Source of the DNA: Chloroflexota bacterium
GTDB taxonomy: Bacteria > Chloroflexota > Limnocylindria > Limnocylindrales > CSP1-4
DNA: 10,508 bases
Assembly: GCA_021812735.1 (NCBI GenBank)
Contig: JAKAMV010000265.1
Location: forward strand, 1 to 10,508
Reading direction: 5' to 3'
In this document: positions 1 through 6,418 of the stretch, piece after piece
Layout of the letters: the number at the start of each line of letters is the position of its first letter
How positions within the stretch are numbered: position 1 is the stretch's first letter
Translations under genes and position numbers: made by a program
The notes under the pieces: model-generated
Database searches by the model: none
What the model saw: the letters and a program-made list of their open reading frames with translations, nothing else
What the model was told of the DNA's origin: nothing

Positions 1-62
1 GCCGGGGGCTGCGCGCCGGGGGCTGCGCGCCGGGGGCTGCGCGCCGGGGGCTGCGCGCCGGG
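1..62. repeat. 14-bp tandem repeat, four copies plus a partial copy
   Basis: The word GCCGGGGGCTGCGC is repeated four times without change at 1-56, and a fifth partial copy (GCCGGG) follows before the pattern breaks. The array is cut by the window edge, so its full length is unknown. It lies downstream of the rfbD stop codon, outside any supported gene. The rest of the gap (63-117) is GC-rich sequence with only a short CCGGGTCCCGG palindrome, too short and lacking a T-tract to be called a terminator. A near copy of the unit with one G fewer (CCGGGGCTGCGCG) occurs at about 2947-2959, just upstream of rfbA, so related words lie on both sides of the rfb operon. Confidence 0.85.
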
Positions 63-117
63 CGGGTGCGCCGGTGACCGGGATGCGGCTCTGCGTTCCC
101 CGACCGGGTCCCGGCCC

Positions 118-1035
118 TCAGCGGGACAGGGCGCGGCGGAGGGACGGGACGGCGTCGGCGAACGCCTCGTGCCAGTGGCGCATCGGCACGCCGGAGGGCA
201 GCGGCGTGGGCTCCAGGACTGCCCACAGCGGCGGCGTCGATGGGCGCTGCCACGTGGAGGCCGGGACCTCGACGACCTCCACCTGGATCGCCAGGGTCCG
301 CAGGACCTCGCGCGCCCAGTCGGCCCGCGAGGCTCGGCCGCCGTTCACCAGGTGGTGGATGGTCACCGAGCCCGGCATCGGCGGCTCGTCGGTCCCCACC
401 AGCTCCACGATCGCCTCGGCGAGGTCGGGGGTGTAGGTGGGCGTGCCGACCTCGTCCCCGGTAACGCGGAGGGGCTCCCCGCCTGCCCTGGCGCGGAGGG
501 CCGCAGCCGCGATCTTGGCCGGGAAGTCGTTGCCCGGCGGTCCGAACAGCCACGCCGTCCGGACGATGGCCAGACGGCCTCGGGATCCCGCGAAGGCGTC
601 GCTCGCCAGGAGCTCGGCCCGGGCCTTCGCCACCCCGTACGGGTTGATGGGGCTCCGCGGATCGTCGGGCCGGTAGCCGCGCCCGTCGGTGCGCCGCCCG
701 TCGAAGACCTCGTTGCTGGAGATGACCACGAGGTCCGTGCCGCGCTGGGCGCAGGCCCGGGCGATCTCGCCCACCGCCGTCCCGTTCCGGCGCATCGCCA
801 GCTCCGGTTCGCGCGCGTTGCCGTCCACGTCAGTCCAGGCGGCCGTGTGGATGACCACCTCGGGGCGCTCGCGGTCGAGCAGGGCGCCGAAGCTGGCCGC
901 GGTCACCGTGTCCAGCTCCAGTTCGGGCTGGTCCCAGCCGACCGGCGGTCGCATGCCCGTGAACGGCGCCTCCTCGAGGGCCTCGACGAGGGCCCGCCCG
1001 AGGCGGCCCACGACGCCGACGACCGCGACCCGCAC
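118..1035 (-). CDS. rfbD: dTDP-4-dehydrorhamnose reductase (RmlD/RfbD)
   Basis: Predicted to catalyse the NAD(P)H-dependent reduction of dTDP-4-dehydro-rhamnose to dTDP-L-rhamnose, the last step of the dTDP-rhamnose pathway, in the cytoplasm. The 305-residue protein is of normal family length. It shows the short-chain dehydrogenase (extended SDR) pattern: nucleotide-binding GVVGRLG at residues 7-13, AAWTDVD at 65-71, a serine region SSNEVFDG at 106-113, the catalytic Tyr133-x3-Lys137 in NPYGVAK, and RTAWLFG at 159-165. The open frame extends upstream, but that part overlaps rfbB and reads as a shadow. The GTG at 1035 places the Rossmann beta strand (VRVAVVG) at the N-terminus, 1 bp after the rfbB stop, so it is very likely co-translated as the third gene of the operon. 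The start is inferred; family assignment is firm. Confidence 0.93.
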   Translation of the reverse strand: MRVAVVGVVGRLGRALVEALEEAPFTGMRPPVGWDQPELELDTVTAASFGALLDRERPEVVIHTAAWTDVDGNAREPELAMRRNGTAVGEIARACAQRGTDLVVISSNEVFDGRRTDGRGYRPDDPRSPINPYGVAKARAELLASDAFAGSRGRLAIVRTAWLFGPPGNDFPAKIAAAALRARAGGEPLRVTGDEVGTPTYTPDLAEAIVELVGTDEPPMPGSVTIHHLVNGGRASRADWAREVLRTLAIQVEVVEVPASTWQRPSTPPLWAVLEPTPLPSGVPMRHWHEAFADAVPSLRRALSR

Positions 1036-1036
1036 G

Positions 1037-2158
1037 CTACGCGGCCCCGTCCACCGACTGCCCGGCGGCGAGCCGGTCGCCGTACTGGCGGGCGTAGTAG
1101 GCGTCCCAGTCGCCCGACTTCGCGCTCGCCACCCAGTCGGCGTGCTCCCGGTACCACGCGACGGTCGTGGGCAGCCCCGCGTCGAACGCGGTCGAGGGCG
1201 TCCAGCCCAGCCGGGCCAGCTTGGCGCCGTCCATCGCGTAGCGCCGGTCATGGCCCGGGCGGTCGGGCACGGTGCGGACGAGCGACCAGTCTCGGCCTGT
1301 CGCCGCGAGCAGCCGCGCGATGACCTCGCGGTTCGGGAGCTCCGTCCCGCCGGCGATGTTGTAGGCCTGGCCCGCGACGCCGTGGCGGAGGACGAAGTCG
1401 ATCCCCGCGGCGTGGTCCGACACGTGGAGCCAGTCGCGGACCTGCATCCCGTCGCCGTACATCGGCAGGGGCCTGCCCTCGAGCGCGTTGGTCGTGAACA
1501 GGGGGATCAGCTTCTCGGGATGCTGGAACGGGCCGTAGGTGTTGGAGCCCCGCGTGATGACCGCGTCCAGCCCGTACGTGACGTGATAGGCGCGGACCAG
1601 GAGCTCGCCCGCGGCCTTCGCGGCGGCGTACGGGCTGCGCGGGGCGAGGGCATCGGCCTCGACGCTGCGCCCCTCGGCCACCTCGCCGTACACCTCGTCG
1701 GTGCTGACCTGGAGGTACCGTGGGGCGTGCGCCCGCTCGCCCCGCGCCGCCCGGTCGGCCTGCCCGCGCACGGCCTCGAGCAGCACGTGGACGCCGATCA
1801 CGCCCGTCCGGAGGAACGCCTCGGGATCGAGGATGCTGCGGTCCACGTGGGTCTCGGCGGCGACATTGACCACCGCGTCCGCCTCGGCGGCCAGCGGCCC
1901 GACGAGCACGGCATCGGCGATGTCCCCCTGGACGAACGTGAATCGGGCGGCTTGCTCCGGATCGGCCTCCACCGACGCCAGGTTGGCGCGGTTGCCGGCG
2001 TACGTCAGCTTGTCGAGGACCGTGACGCGCGTGCCGTCGCGGCGGGCGAGCAGCTGGCGGACGAGCTCCGAGCCGATGAAGCCGGCGCCGCCCGTGACGA
2101 GCAGCCGGGCGCCGGGTCCGAGGCGGTCGGCGGTGGCGGGGCCGGATCGGTCCGTCAC
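1037..2158 (-). CDS. rfbB: dTDP-glucose 4,6-dehydratase (RmlB/RfbB)
   Basis: Predicted to convert dTDP-glucose to dTDP-4-keto-6-deoxyglucose using tightly bound NAD+, the second step of dTDP-L-rhamnose and other deoxysugar pathways. The 373-residue protein carries TGGAGFIG at 22-29 (NAD binding), AAETHVDRSI at 100-109, STDEVYGE at 152-159 (catalytic Thr/Asp/Glu region), Tyr177-x3-Lys181 in SPYAAAK, and RGSNTYGP followed by PEKLIPL at 203-220. All are hallmarks of RmlB rather than of generic epimerases. Translation starts at a GTG whose last two bases begin the TGA stop of rfbA (GTGA overlap), implying translational coupling; no convincing Shine-Dalgarno sequence is visible. About 15 extra N-terminal residues precede the usual family start, and the C-terminal tail is slightly extended. 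Confidence 0.95.
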   Translation of the reverse strand: MTDRSGPATADRLGPGARLLVTGGAGFIGSELVRQLLARRDGTRVTVLDKLTYAGNRANLASVEADPEQAARFTFVQGDIADAVLVGPLAAEADAVVNVAAETHVDRSILDPEAFLRTGVIGVHVLLEAVRGQADRAARGERAHAPRYLQVSTDEVYGEVAEGRSVEADALAPRSPYAAAKAAGELLVRAYHVTYGLDAVITRGSNTYGPFQHPEKLIPLFTTNALEGRPLPMYGDGMQVRDWLHVSDHAAGIDFVLRHGVAGQAYNIAGGTELPNREVIARLLAATGRDWSLVRTVPDRPGHDRRYAMDGAKLARLGWTPSTAFDAGLPTTVAWYREHADWVASAKSGDWDAYYARQYGDRLAAGQSVDGAA

Positions 2159-2922
2159 GCGGGGTCCCGGGGGCGCTCGACCGGCTGCGCCAGGCGGCCG
2201 GCGAGGTGGTCAGCCTGCGCCAGCTCGGCGGCCCTGAGCAGCGAGGGCACGGTACCTGCGTCCGCCCACTGGCCCGCGTACACGGGCGCGAAGAGGCGGT
2301 TCTCGGGGATGTAGTGGTTGAGCACGTCGGTGATCTCGAACTCGCCGCGACCCGACGGCGCCAGGCGCTCGATGACGTCGAACGCGTCGGGGCGCAGGAA
2401 GTAGACGCCGATCGGGATGAGGTCGCTCTTGGGCCGCGCAGGCTTCTCCTCGAAGCCCACCACGTGACCGTCCGCATCGAGCTCCGCCACGCCGAAGCGC
2501 TCGGGGTCCGGGACGCGGTAGAGGAGGGTGCCCGCGCCCCACGGGCCGTGCTCGAACTGGCGCGCCAGCGGGGCGAGCGGATCGCCGCGCAGGATGTTGT
2601 CGCCCAGGACCACGCAGAACGCGTCGCCGCCGATGAAGTCGCGGGCCAGGCCGATCGCATGCGCGATGCCGAGCGCACCCCGCTGGAAGCGGTACGTGAG
2701 GTCGAGGCCGAAGTGGCGCCCGTCGCCAAGCAGCTCCACGATGTCGCCGACGCTCTTGCCGCCGACGATCACCATCACCTCGCGGATCCCCATGCCGGCC
2801 AGCGTGTCGAGCGGGTAGTAGATCATCGGCCGGTCGTAGATCGGCAGCAGGTGCTTGTTGGTGACGATCGTGAGCGGGAACAGCCGCGTGGCGGTGCCGC
2901 CGGCGAGGACGAGGCCCTTCAT
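2155..2922 (-). CDS. rfbA: Glucose-1-phosphate thymidylyltransferase (RmlA/RfbA)
   Basis: Predicted to join glucose-1-phosphate and dTTP to give dTDP-glucose and pyrophosphate, the entry step of the rhamnose pathway. The 255-residue protein belongs to the shorter RmlA type (many homologues have about 290 residues). Visible motifs are the nucleotide-binding loop GGTATRLFPLT at 8-18, TNKHLLPIYDRPMIYYPL at 21-38, the metal-binding LGDNI at 106-110, and FEEKP at 157-161. Oddity: the usual GGxGTRL loop here has Ala in place of the second conserved Gly (GGTATRL). The start is ATG at 2922, since the first residues MKGLVLAGG match the family N-terminus exactly; no strong ribosome-binding site precedes it. 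It is the first gene of the rfbA-rfbB-rfbD operon, whose promoter should lie in the repeat-rich stretch beyond 2922. Another sugar-1-phosphate nucleotidyltransferase is possible in principle, but context favours RmlA. Confidence 0.93.
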   Translation of the reverse strand: MKGLVLAGGTATRLFPLTIVTNKHLLPIYDRPMIYYPLDTLAGMGIREVMVIVGGKSVGDIVELLGDGRHFGLDLTYRFQRGALGIAHAIGLARDFIGGDAFCVVLGDNILRGDPLAPLARQFEHGPWGAGTLLYRVPDPERFGVAELDADGHVVGFEEKPARPKSDLIPIGVYFLRPDAFDVIERLAPSGRGEFEITDVLNHYIPENRLFAPVYAGQWADAGTVPSLLRAAELAQADHLAGRLAQPVERPRDPA

Positions 2923-2990
2923 CGCCGGGGAGCGTACCGCACCGGCCCGGGGCTGCGCGGCACCCGGTGCGCGGCCTGGGCCCCTGCGCT

Positions 2991-3130
2991 CCGCGAGTCG
3001 CGTGGGGCTCGCGCCGGGGGGGTCTTGCGCCCCGCGAGTCGCGTTGGGCTCGCGCCGGGGGGTCTTGCGCCCCGCGAGTCGCGTTAGGCTCCCGCGAGTC
3101 GCGTTGGGCTCGCGCCGGGGGGTCTTGCGT
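2991..3130. repeat. ~40-bp imperfect tandem repeat (four units, one truncated)
   Basis: Units begin with CCGCGAGTCGCG at 2991, 3032, 3072 and 3092. The first, second and fourth are 39-41 bp and share the internal words GGGCTCGCGCC and GGGGTCTTGCG. The third (3072-3091) is cut to 20 bp. A degenerate start of a further unit (CCAGCGACTC) follows at 3131 and leads directly into the inverted repeat. Differences between units are single-base changes or changes in G-run length, so the copies are recent or kept similar. No unique spacers separate them, so this is not a CRISPR array. The unit contains a short GGGG/CCCC inverted pair around CTTGCG. Function is unknown. Confidence 0.85.
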
Positions 3131-3133
3131 CCA

Positions 3134-3272
3134 GCGACTCAACGGCGCGGTGGCAGCACAGGTGCGTCCGCCGCTGCAGCGAACGTGCGTCGGCGACGCT
3201 GTCGCTGGCTCACCAGCGCACGGATGCTTCTCTGGGCGGTCAGCCTGTGCAGGCGTTGCACCGTTGAGTCGC
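3134..3272. repeat. 139-bp element bounded by a long inverted repeat
   Basis: The left arm 3134-3163 and right arm 3243-3272 are inverted copies. The outer 12 bp (GCGACTCAACGG / CCGTTGAGTCGC) match perfectly. A second perfect block (GCACAGG / CCTGTGC) lies at 3156-3162 and 3244-3250, and between the blocks only about three positions fail to pair if G-T pairs are allowed. A further small palindrome (CGCTGG-CTCA-CCAGCG, 3203-3218) lies near the middle, so a transcript could fold into a long branched hairpin. The many G-T-tolerant differences suggest selection on RNA structure. The alternative is a decayed MITE-like element; no clear target-site duplication was seen at its ends. It contains no gene. 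Confidence 0.7.
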
Positions 3273-3280
3273 CGGGCGAT

Positions 3281-3415
3281 CCGCCGGGCGCGGGAGCCCG
3301 ACCCGCAGGCCGCCGGGCGCGGGGCCCGCCGGCCGCTGCACAGCTCGAGCTGCCGGGCGAGCCGCCGGGCGCGGGACCCCGGGCGAGCCGCTGCACAGCT
3401 CGAGCCGCCGGGCGC
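3281..3415. repeat. Cluster of short GC-rich direct repeats with a palindrome
   Basis: The 11-mer CCGCCGGGCGC occurs four times, starting at about 3281, 3310, 3362 and 3405. A longer exact 18-bp repeat, CCGCTGCACAGCTCGAGC, occurs at 3333-3350 and 3388-3405. The first copy runs into a perfect 12-bp palindrome CAGCTCGAGCTG (3341-3352); in the second copy the palindrome is broken by one base. The cluster lies 60-200 bp upstream of the XRE start codon, so it could include protein-binding sites for that gene, or it may simply be unstable GC-rich repeat DNA. No direct evidence separates these options. Confidence 0.7.
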
Positions 3416-3478
3416 AGCAGAGGCTTGCGCGCACGGTCGGATAAGGCCGAGGTAATCCCGCGCGACGATCCTGTGGGC

Positions 3479-4135
3479 ATGCCGACCAAGGTCACTCGGG
3501 CCACCCGGGGCTCGCTCCTGGCTCGCCAGGCCACCACCTCGCTCGGGCGTGAACTGCGCGACGCGCGCCTTGCGGCAGGCCTGTCGCAGCGGACGGCGGC
3601 CCGGGCGGCCGGCATCAGCGGCGCGCAGCTGAGCCGTCTGGAGCGCGGCATCATCGCGAAGCCCACCGTCGACCAGCTGGCTCGGATCGCCGTCGTCCTC
3701 GGACTCGTCCTCTCGCTCAAGCTCTACCCCTCGGGCTCGGCGGTGCGGGACGCGGGTCAACTCGCGCTGCTCACCAGGCTCGCGGCTCGTCTCGCCGGCA
3801 CCCTCCGGCTGCGCCGCGAGGTCCCGCTCCCGGTCGCCGGCGACCAGCGTGCCTGGGACGCGAGGGTCGAGGGCCGGGGGGCGGCATGCGCGGTCGAGGC
3901 CGAGGTCCACCTGCACGACGCCCAGGAGCTCGCCCGTCGCGTCGCGCTCAAGCTGCGCGACGACCCCAGCGTGGACCGCGTGATCCTCCTCGTCGCCCGG
4001 AGCGCCCACAACCGCGCCGTGCTTCGCGAGCACCGCGAGGCCCTGCGGACCCTGTTCCCGCTCGACGGCGCCGCGATCCTGGCGCACCTGCGCCGTGGGG
4101 AGGTCCCGCCCACGAGCGGGGTCCTCATGCTCTGA
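3479..4135 (+). CDS. XRE-family helix-turn-helix protein with C-terminal domain of unknown function
   Basis: A 218-residue soluble protein. Residues about 21-75 (SLGRELRDARLAAGLSQRTA, then AGISGAQLSRLERG and PTVDQLARIAVVLGL) form a clear Cro/XRE-type DNA-binding domain. The rest, about 110-218, contains D122/D127 in GDQRAWDA, E140 and E142 in VEAEVH, K158 in LKLRD, a hydrophobic strand VDRVILLVA and a tail FPLDGAAILAHLRRGE. The order Asp...Glu-x-Glu...Lys and the alternating strands resemble a PD-(D/E)XK-type nuclease fold; this is an inference from spacing only, and the domain may be an inactive ligand- or protein-binding fold. From memory, proteins of this layout recur in high-GC Chloroflexota. 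The start is ATG at 3479 (GTG at 3473 is also in frame); the open frame upstream is repeat-derived. The gene stands alone, is convergent with mreC and is bracketed by repeats. It is likely a transcriptional regulator or an antitoxin-like protein without a visible partner. Confidence 0.82.
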   Translation: MPTKVTRATRGSLLARQATTSLGRELRDARLAAGLSQRTAARAAGISGAQLSRLERGIIAKPTVDQLARIAVVLGLVLSLKLYPSGSAVRDAGQLALLTRLAARLAGTLRLRREVPLPVAGDQRAWDARVEGRGAACAVEAEVHLHDAQELARRVALKLRDDPSVDRVILLVARSAHNRAVLREHREALRTLFPLDGAAILAHLRRGEVPPTSGVLML

Positions 4136-4211
4136 GTCGAGCGGCGTCCTGCTGCGCGAACCACGCGGGCCCGAGTCGAGCGGCGTCCTGCTGCGCGAAC
4201 CACGCGGGCCC
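4134..4211. repeat. 39-bp perfect tandem duplication after the XRE stop codon
   Basis: Two identical 39-bp units lie at 4134-4172 and 4173-4211. Each starts GAGTCGAGCGGCG, continues through CTGCTGCGCGAACCACGCG and ends GGGCCC. The first six bases of a third copy (GAGTCG) follow at 4212. The first unit begins with the last two bases of the TGA stop codon of the XRE gene. The unit is a multiple of three, so it reads as a 13-residue peptide repeat in open frames on both strands, but those frames have no other support. It fills most of the 114-bp convergent gap between the XRE gene and mreC; no U-tract terminator is visible there. Confidence 0.9.
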
Positions 4212-4249
4212 GAGTCGGCGCGGGCGGACGCCGCCGGCGCGGAGGCCGT

Positions 4250-5191
4250 CTACGGCGCCGGCGTCGGCGTAAAGCAGGGCACCTCGCCCGCCGGCACCGG
4301 GCCCGACGTGCCGCACGGGAGGGGCTGCTGGTCGATCGGGGGCAGACCGCCCTGATAGTCGGTGATGACCAGCGCCAGCTCGAACGTGTCGAGGTCGGCG
4401 GCGGGCTGGACGAACGCGGTCTGCACGACATCGTTGGCGTCCCGCTGGACGTCGACCACCGAGCCCAGCACCAGACCCTTCGGATACGGGGAGCGGATCC
4501 CGCCCGCCAGCTCGAGGCCCGCGGTGAACACCTCCTCGTTGAGCGAGACCGTCACCGAGGCGTCCACGTTCTTCATCGTCAGCACGCCGCCGGCGTCGCC
4601 GCCCACCTCGCCGGTTGCCCCCGAGGAGGCCAGCTGGCCGATGACGGTGGACGAGGGGTCGGAGATCAGCGTCACCTTCGCGTAATCGGGGCCGATGTCG
4701 CTGATCCGGCCGGCGACGGCGCCGCCGCCGACGATGACGACATCGCCCATCGCGAGCCCGTCGGCAGTGCCCTTGTCGATGGTGACGGTCCGGCTCGACG
4801 GGAGCAGCTCGCGGCCGATCACCCGGACCGCCACGGTCTTGTGGTTGAAGCCGCTCTGGAGCTGGAGCAGCGCCGTCAGCTGGTCGTTCTCGGACTTGAG
4901 CTGCCCGAGCCGGGTGTTGTCGTTCGCGAGCCGCTGGTTCTCCTCGCGCAGCGCCGCGTTGTCGATGCGCAGCTGGTTGATCTCGCCGATCGACGTGAAC
5001 ACGCTCGAGACACTGGAGGCGAACCCGGCGACGGCACCCTGGGCGGGCCGCAGCGCGAACTGGATGCCGCCCTTGAGCTCGACCACCGCCGGGTTGGACG
5101 AGAACGCCATCAGGAGCAGCGTGATCACGACCAGGACCGTGAACACGATCCCGCGGCGGCGGGCTCGGCGGTTGGTCAGCAGCGTGGACAT
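4250..5191 (-). CDS. mreC: Rod shape-determining protein MreC
   Basis: MreC is a single-pass membrane protein whose extracytoplasmic part links MreB filaments to the peptidoglycan elongation enzymes. The 313-residue product has a basic N-terminus (NRRARRRG), one membrane helix at about 14-30 (IVFTVLVVITLLLMAF), a heptad-like coiled coil at about 68-112 (INQLRIDNAALREENQRL and following), then the beta-rich MreC domain with VAVRVIGRELLPSSRTVTID, KGTADGLAMGD and GRISDIG at 120-167. The tail (about 283-313) is Pro/Gly/Thr-rich with two Cys. The ATG at 5191 is preceded by GGAG at a 9-base spacing and fits the family start; the longer open frame upstream overlaps mreB. It lies 49 bp downstream of mreB on the same strand, as usual. 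mreD, the common next gene, is absent. Confidence 0.93.
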   Translation of the reverse strand: MSTLLTNRRARRRGIVFTVLVVITLLLMAFSSNPAVVELKGGIQFALRPAQGAVAGFASSVSSVFTSIGEINQLRIDNAALREENQRLANDNTRLGQLKSENDQLTALLQLQSGFNHKTVAVRVIGRELLPSSRTVTIDKGTADGLAMGDVVIVGGGAVAGRISDIGPDYAKVTLISDPSSTVIGQLASSGATGEVGGDAGGVLTMKNVDASVTVSLNEEVFTAGLELAGGIRSPYPKGLVLGSVVDVQRDANDVVQTAFVQPAADLDTFELALVITDYQGGLPPIDQQPLPCGTSGPVPAGEVPCFTPTPAP

Positions 5192-5240
5192 GTCGATGCG
5201 CTCCGATGGCCCGCAGGCGGCGCGGCCGGGATCGCGAACC

Positions 5241-6299
5241 TCAGCGCGGCGGGCGGCTGTAGGTCTCCGCGACGAGCACGCGCTCCATGGTGGGCGACGC
5301 GAGCTCCTGGAGGACCACGCCGGTGCCGCGGGCGACGCAGGTGAGGGGGTCGTCGGCCACATGGACCGGCATCTGGGTGGCCTCGGCCACGCGCCGGTCG
5401 AGTCCGGCCAGGAGCGCGCCCCCGCCGGCGAGCACGATCCCCTGGTCCATGATGTCCGCCACCAGTTCGGGCGGCGTCTCCTCGATCGTGTCCTTGATGG
5501 TGTCCACGATCTGGGCCACGGACACCTCGATCGCGTCGCGGATCTGGTCGGCGCCCACCTCGACGGCCCTCGGCAGCCCCGTCAGCAGGTCGCGGCCCCG
5601 GAGCGTGACGCGCTGTGCGTCCCACTCGCCCGGGTAGGCCGACCCGATGGCGATCTTGATGTCCTCGGCCGTCCGCTCGCCGAGGAACAGGTTGTACTCG
5701 CGACGGGCGTACGCGACGATGTCCTGGTCCATCTCGTCGCCGCCGATGCGGATCGACCGCGCGACCACGATTCCGCCCAGCGAGAGCACCGCCACCTCGG
5801 TGGTGCCGCCGCCGATGTCCACGATCAGCGAGCCCGAAGGCTCCGACACGGGCAGCCCGGCGCCGATCGCGGCGGCCATCGGCTCCTCGATCAGGCGGGC
5901 CCAGCGGGCACCCGCGTTGAGGGCCGCGTCGCGGACCGCACGCTTCTCCACCTCGGTCACGCCCGATGGGATCCCGAGCAGCATCCGCGGCCGGGAGATC
6001 ATCCCGATCCGGTCGTGCACCTTGTGCACGAAGTACTTGATCATCTGCTCGGTGACGTCGAAGTCGCTGATGACGCCGTCGCGCAGGGGCCGGACGGCGA
6101 CGATCGACGCCGGCGTCCGGCCCACCATCCGCTTCGCCTCGGCGCCGATCGCCAGGACGCGCTTGGTCTTGGCGTCGATCGCCACGACGGACGGCTCCGA
6201 GATGACGATGCCCCGATCGCGCACGTGGACGAGGGTGTTCGCCGTGCCGAGGTCGATCCCGATGTCCCGGGAGAAGAGGCCGAGGAGGCGGTCGAGCAT
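5241..6299 (-). CDS. mreB: Rod shape-determining protein MreB (bacterial actin)
   Basis: MreB forms ATP-dependent antiparallel filaments under the cytoplasmic membrane and guides lateral cell-wall synthesis. The 352-residue protein is of normal length and has all actin-fold signatures: phosphate-1 loop DIGIDLGTANT at 12-22, IPSGVTEVEKRAV at 110-122, EEPMAAAIGAGLPV at 138-151, phosphate-2 loop IVDIGGGTTEV at 159-169, and the adenosine motif GIVLAGGGALL at 287-297. The N-terminus MLDRLLGLFSRDIGID includes the short amphipathic stretch typical of membrane-bound MreB. The start is ATG at 6299, with a purine-rich AAGGAA about 11 bases upstream; the longer open frame beyond it carries no domain. 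Together with mreC it implies rod-like or elongating cells, although the gene also persists in some lineages with other shapes. Confidence 0.96.
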   Translation of the reverse strand: MLDRLLGLFSRDIGIDLGTANTLVHVRDRGIVISEPSVVAIDAKTKRVLAIGAEAKRMVGRTPASIVAVRPLRDGVISDFDVTEQMIKYFVHKVHDRIGMISRPRMLLGIPSGVTEVEKRAVRDAALNAGARWARLIEEPMAAAIGAGLPVSEPSGSLIVDIGGGTTEVAVLSLGGIVVARSIRIGGDEMDQDIVAYARREYNLFLGERTAEDIKIAIGSAYPGEWDAQRVTLRGRDLLTGLPRAVEVGADQIRDAIEVSVAQIVDTIKDTIEETPPELVADIMDQGIVLAGGGALLAGLDRRVAEATQMPVHVADDPLTCVARGTGVVLQELASPTMERVLVAETYSRPPR

Positions 6300-6418
6300 G
6301 CTGCGCGCGGTTCCTTGCTGCGACGGTCGAGGGCGGGCGCCGACGGGGCGGCCGCGAATCGCGGGATGGTCGTTGCTTCGGGAGCCCGAGCGCGAGAACG
6401 GCGCGCGAGCGGGAGTGC

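Larger units (their letters stand above)
2923..3478. other. Gene-free, repeat-rich divergent intergenic region
   Basis: This 556-bp stretch separates the minus-strand rfb operon from the plus-strand XRE gene, so both promoters should lie here. Open frames cross it on both strands, but their translations are Arg/Ala/Pro/Gly-rich, mirror the DNA repeats and show no family motif, so none is called a gene. It holds three structures listed separately: a ~40-bp tandem repeat, a large inverted repeat, and a cluster of short direct repeats. Near the XRE gene the sequence is less GC-biased (GGATAAG at about 3439-3445 and GGTAAT at 3451-3456). These are possible -10-like elements, but none is paired with a clear -35, so no promoter is claimed. 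Confidence 0.7.

Noticed and set aside
689..2314. 541-codon plus-strand frame antisense to rfbD and rfbB
   Set aside because: Shadow of the rfb genes; no motifs, and both opposite genes have full catalytic signatures.
2991..3130. Possible CRISPR array
   Set aside because: Units are directly adjacent with no unique spacers, one unit is truncated, and no cas gene is present.
2210..4087. Long minus-strand open frame crossing rfbA, the repeats and the XRE gene
   Set aside because: It overlaps two well-supported genes in other frames and translates the repeats into low-complexity Arg/Ala/Pro sequence.
4212..4262. Possible terminator in the convergent XRE/mreC gap
   Set aside because: GC-rich self-complementary words exist (GCCGCCGGCGC, GGCGCCGGCG), but there is no T-tract on either strand and such words are common at this GC content.
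4125..4316. Small minus-strand frame with a duplicated 13-residue peptide (GPAWFAQQDAARL)
   Set aside because: The peptide repeat is only the reading of the 39-bp DNA duplication. The frame overlaps the ends of both neighbouring genes and has no ribosome-binding site or homology cue.
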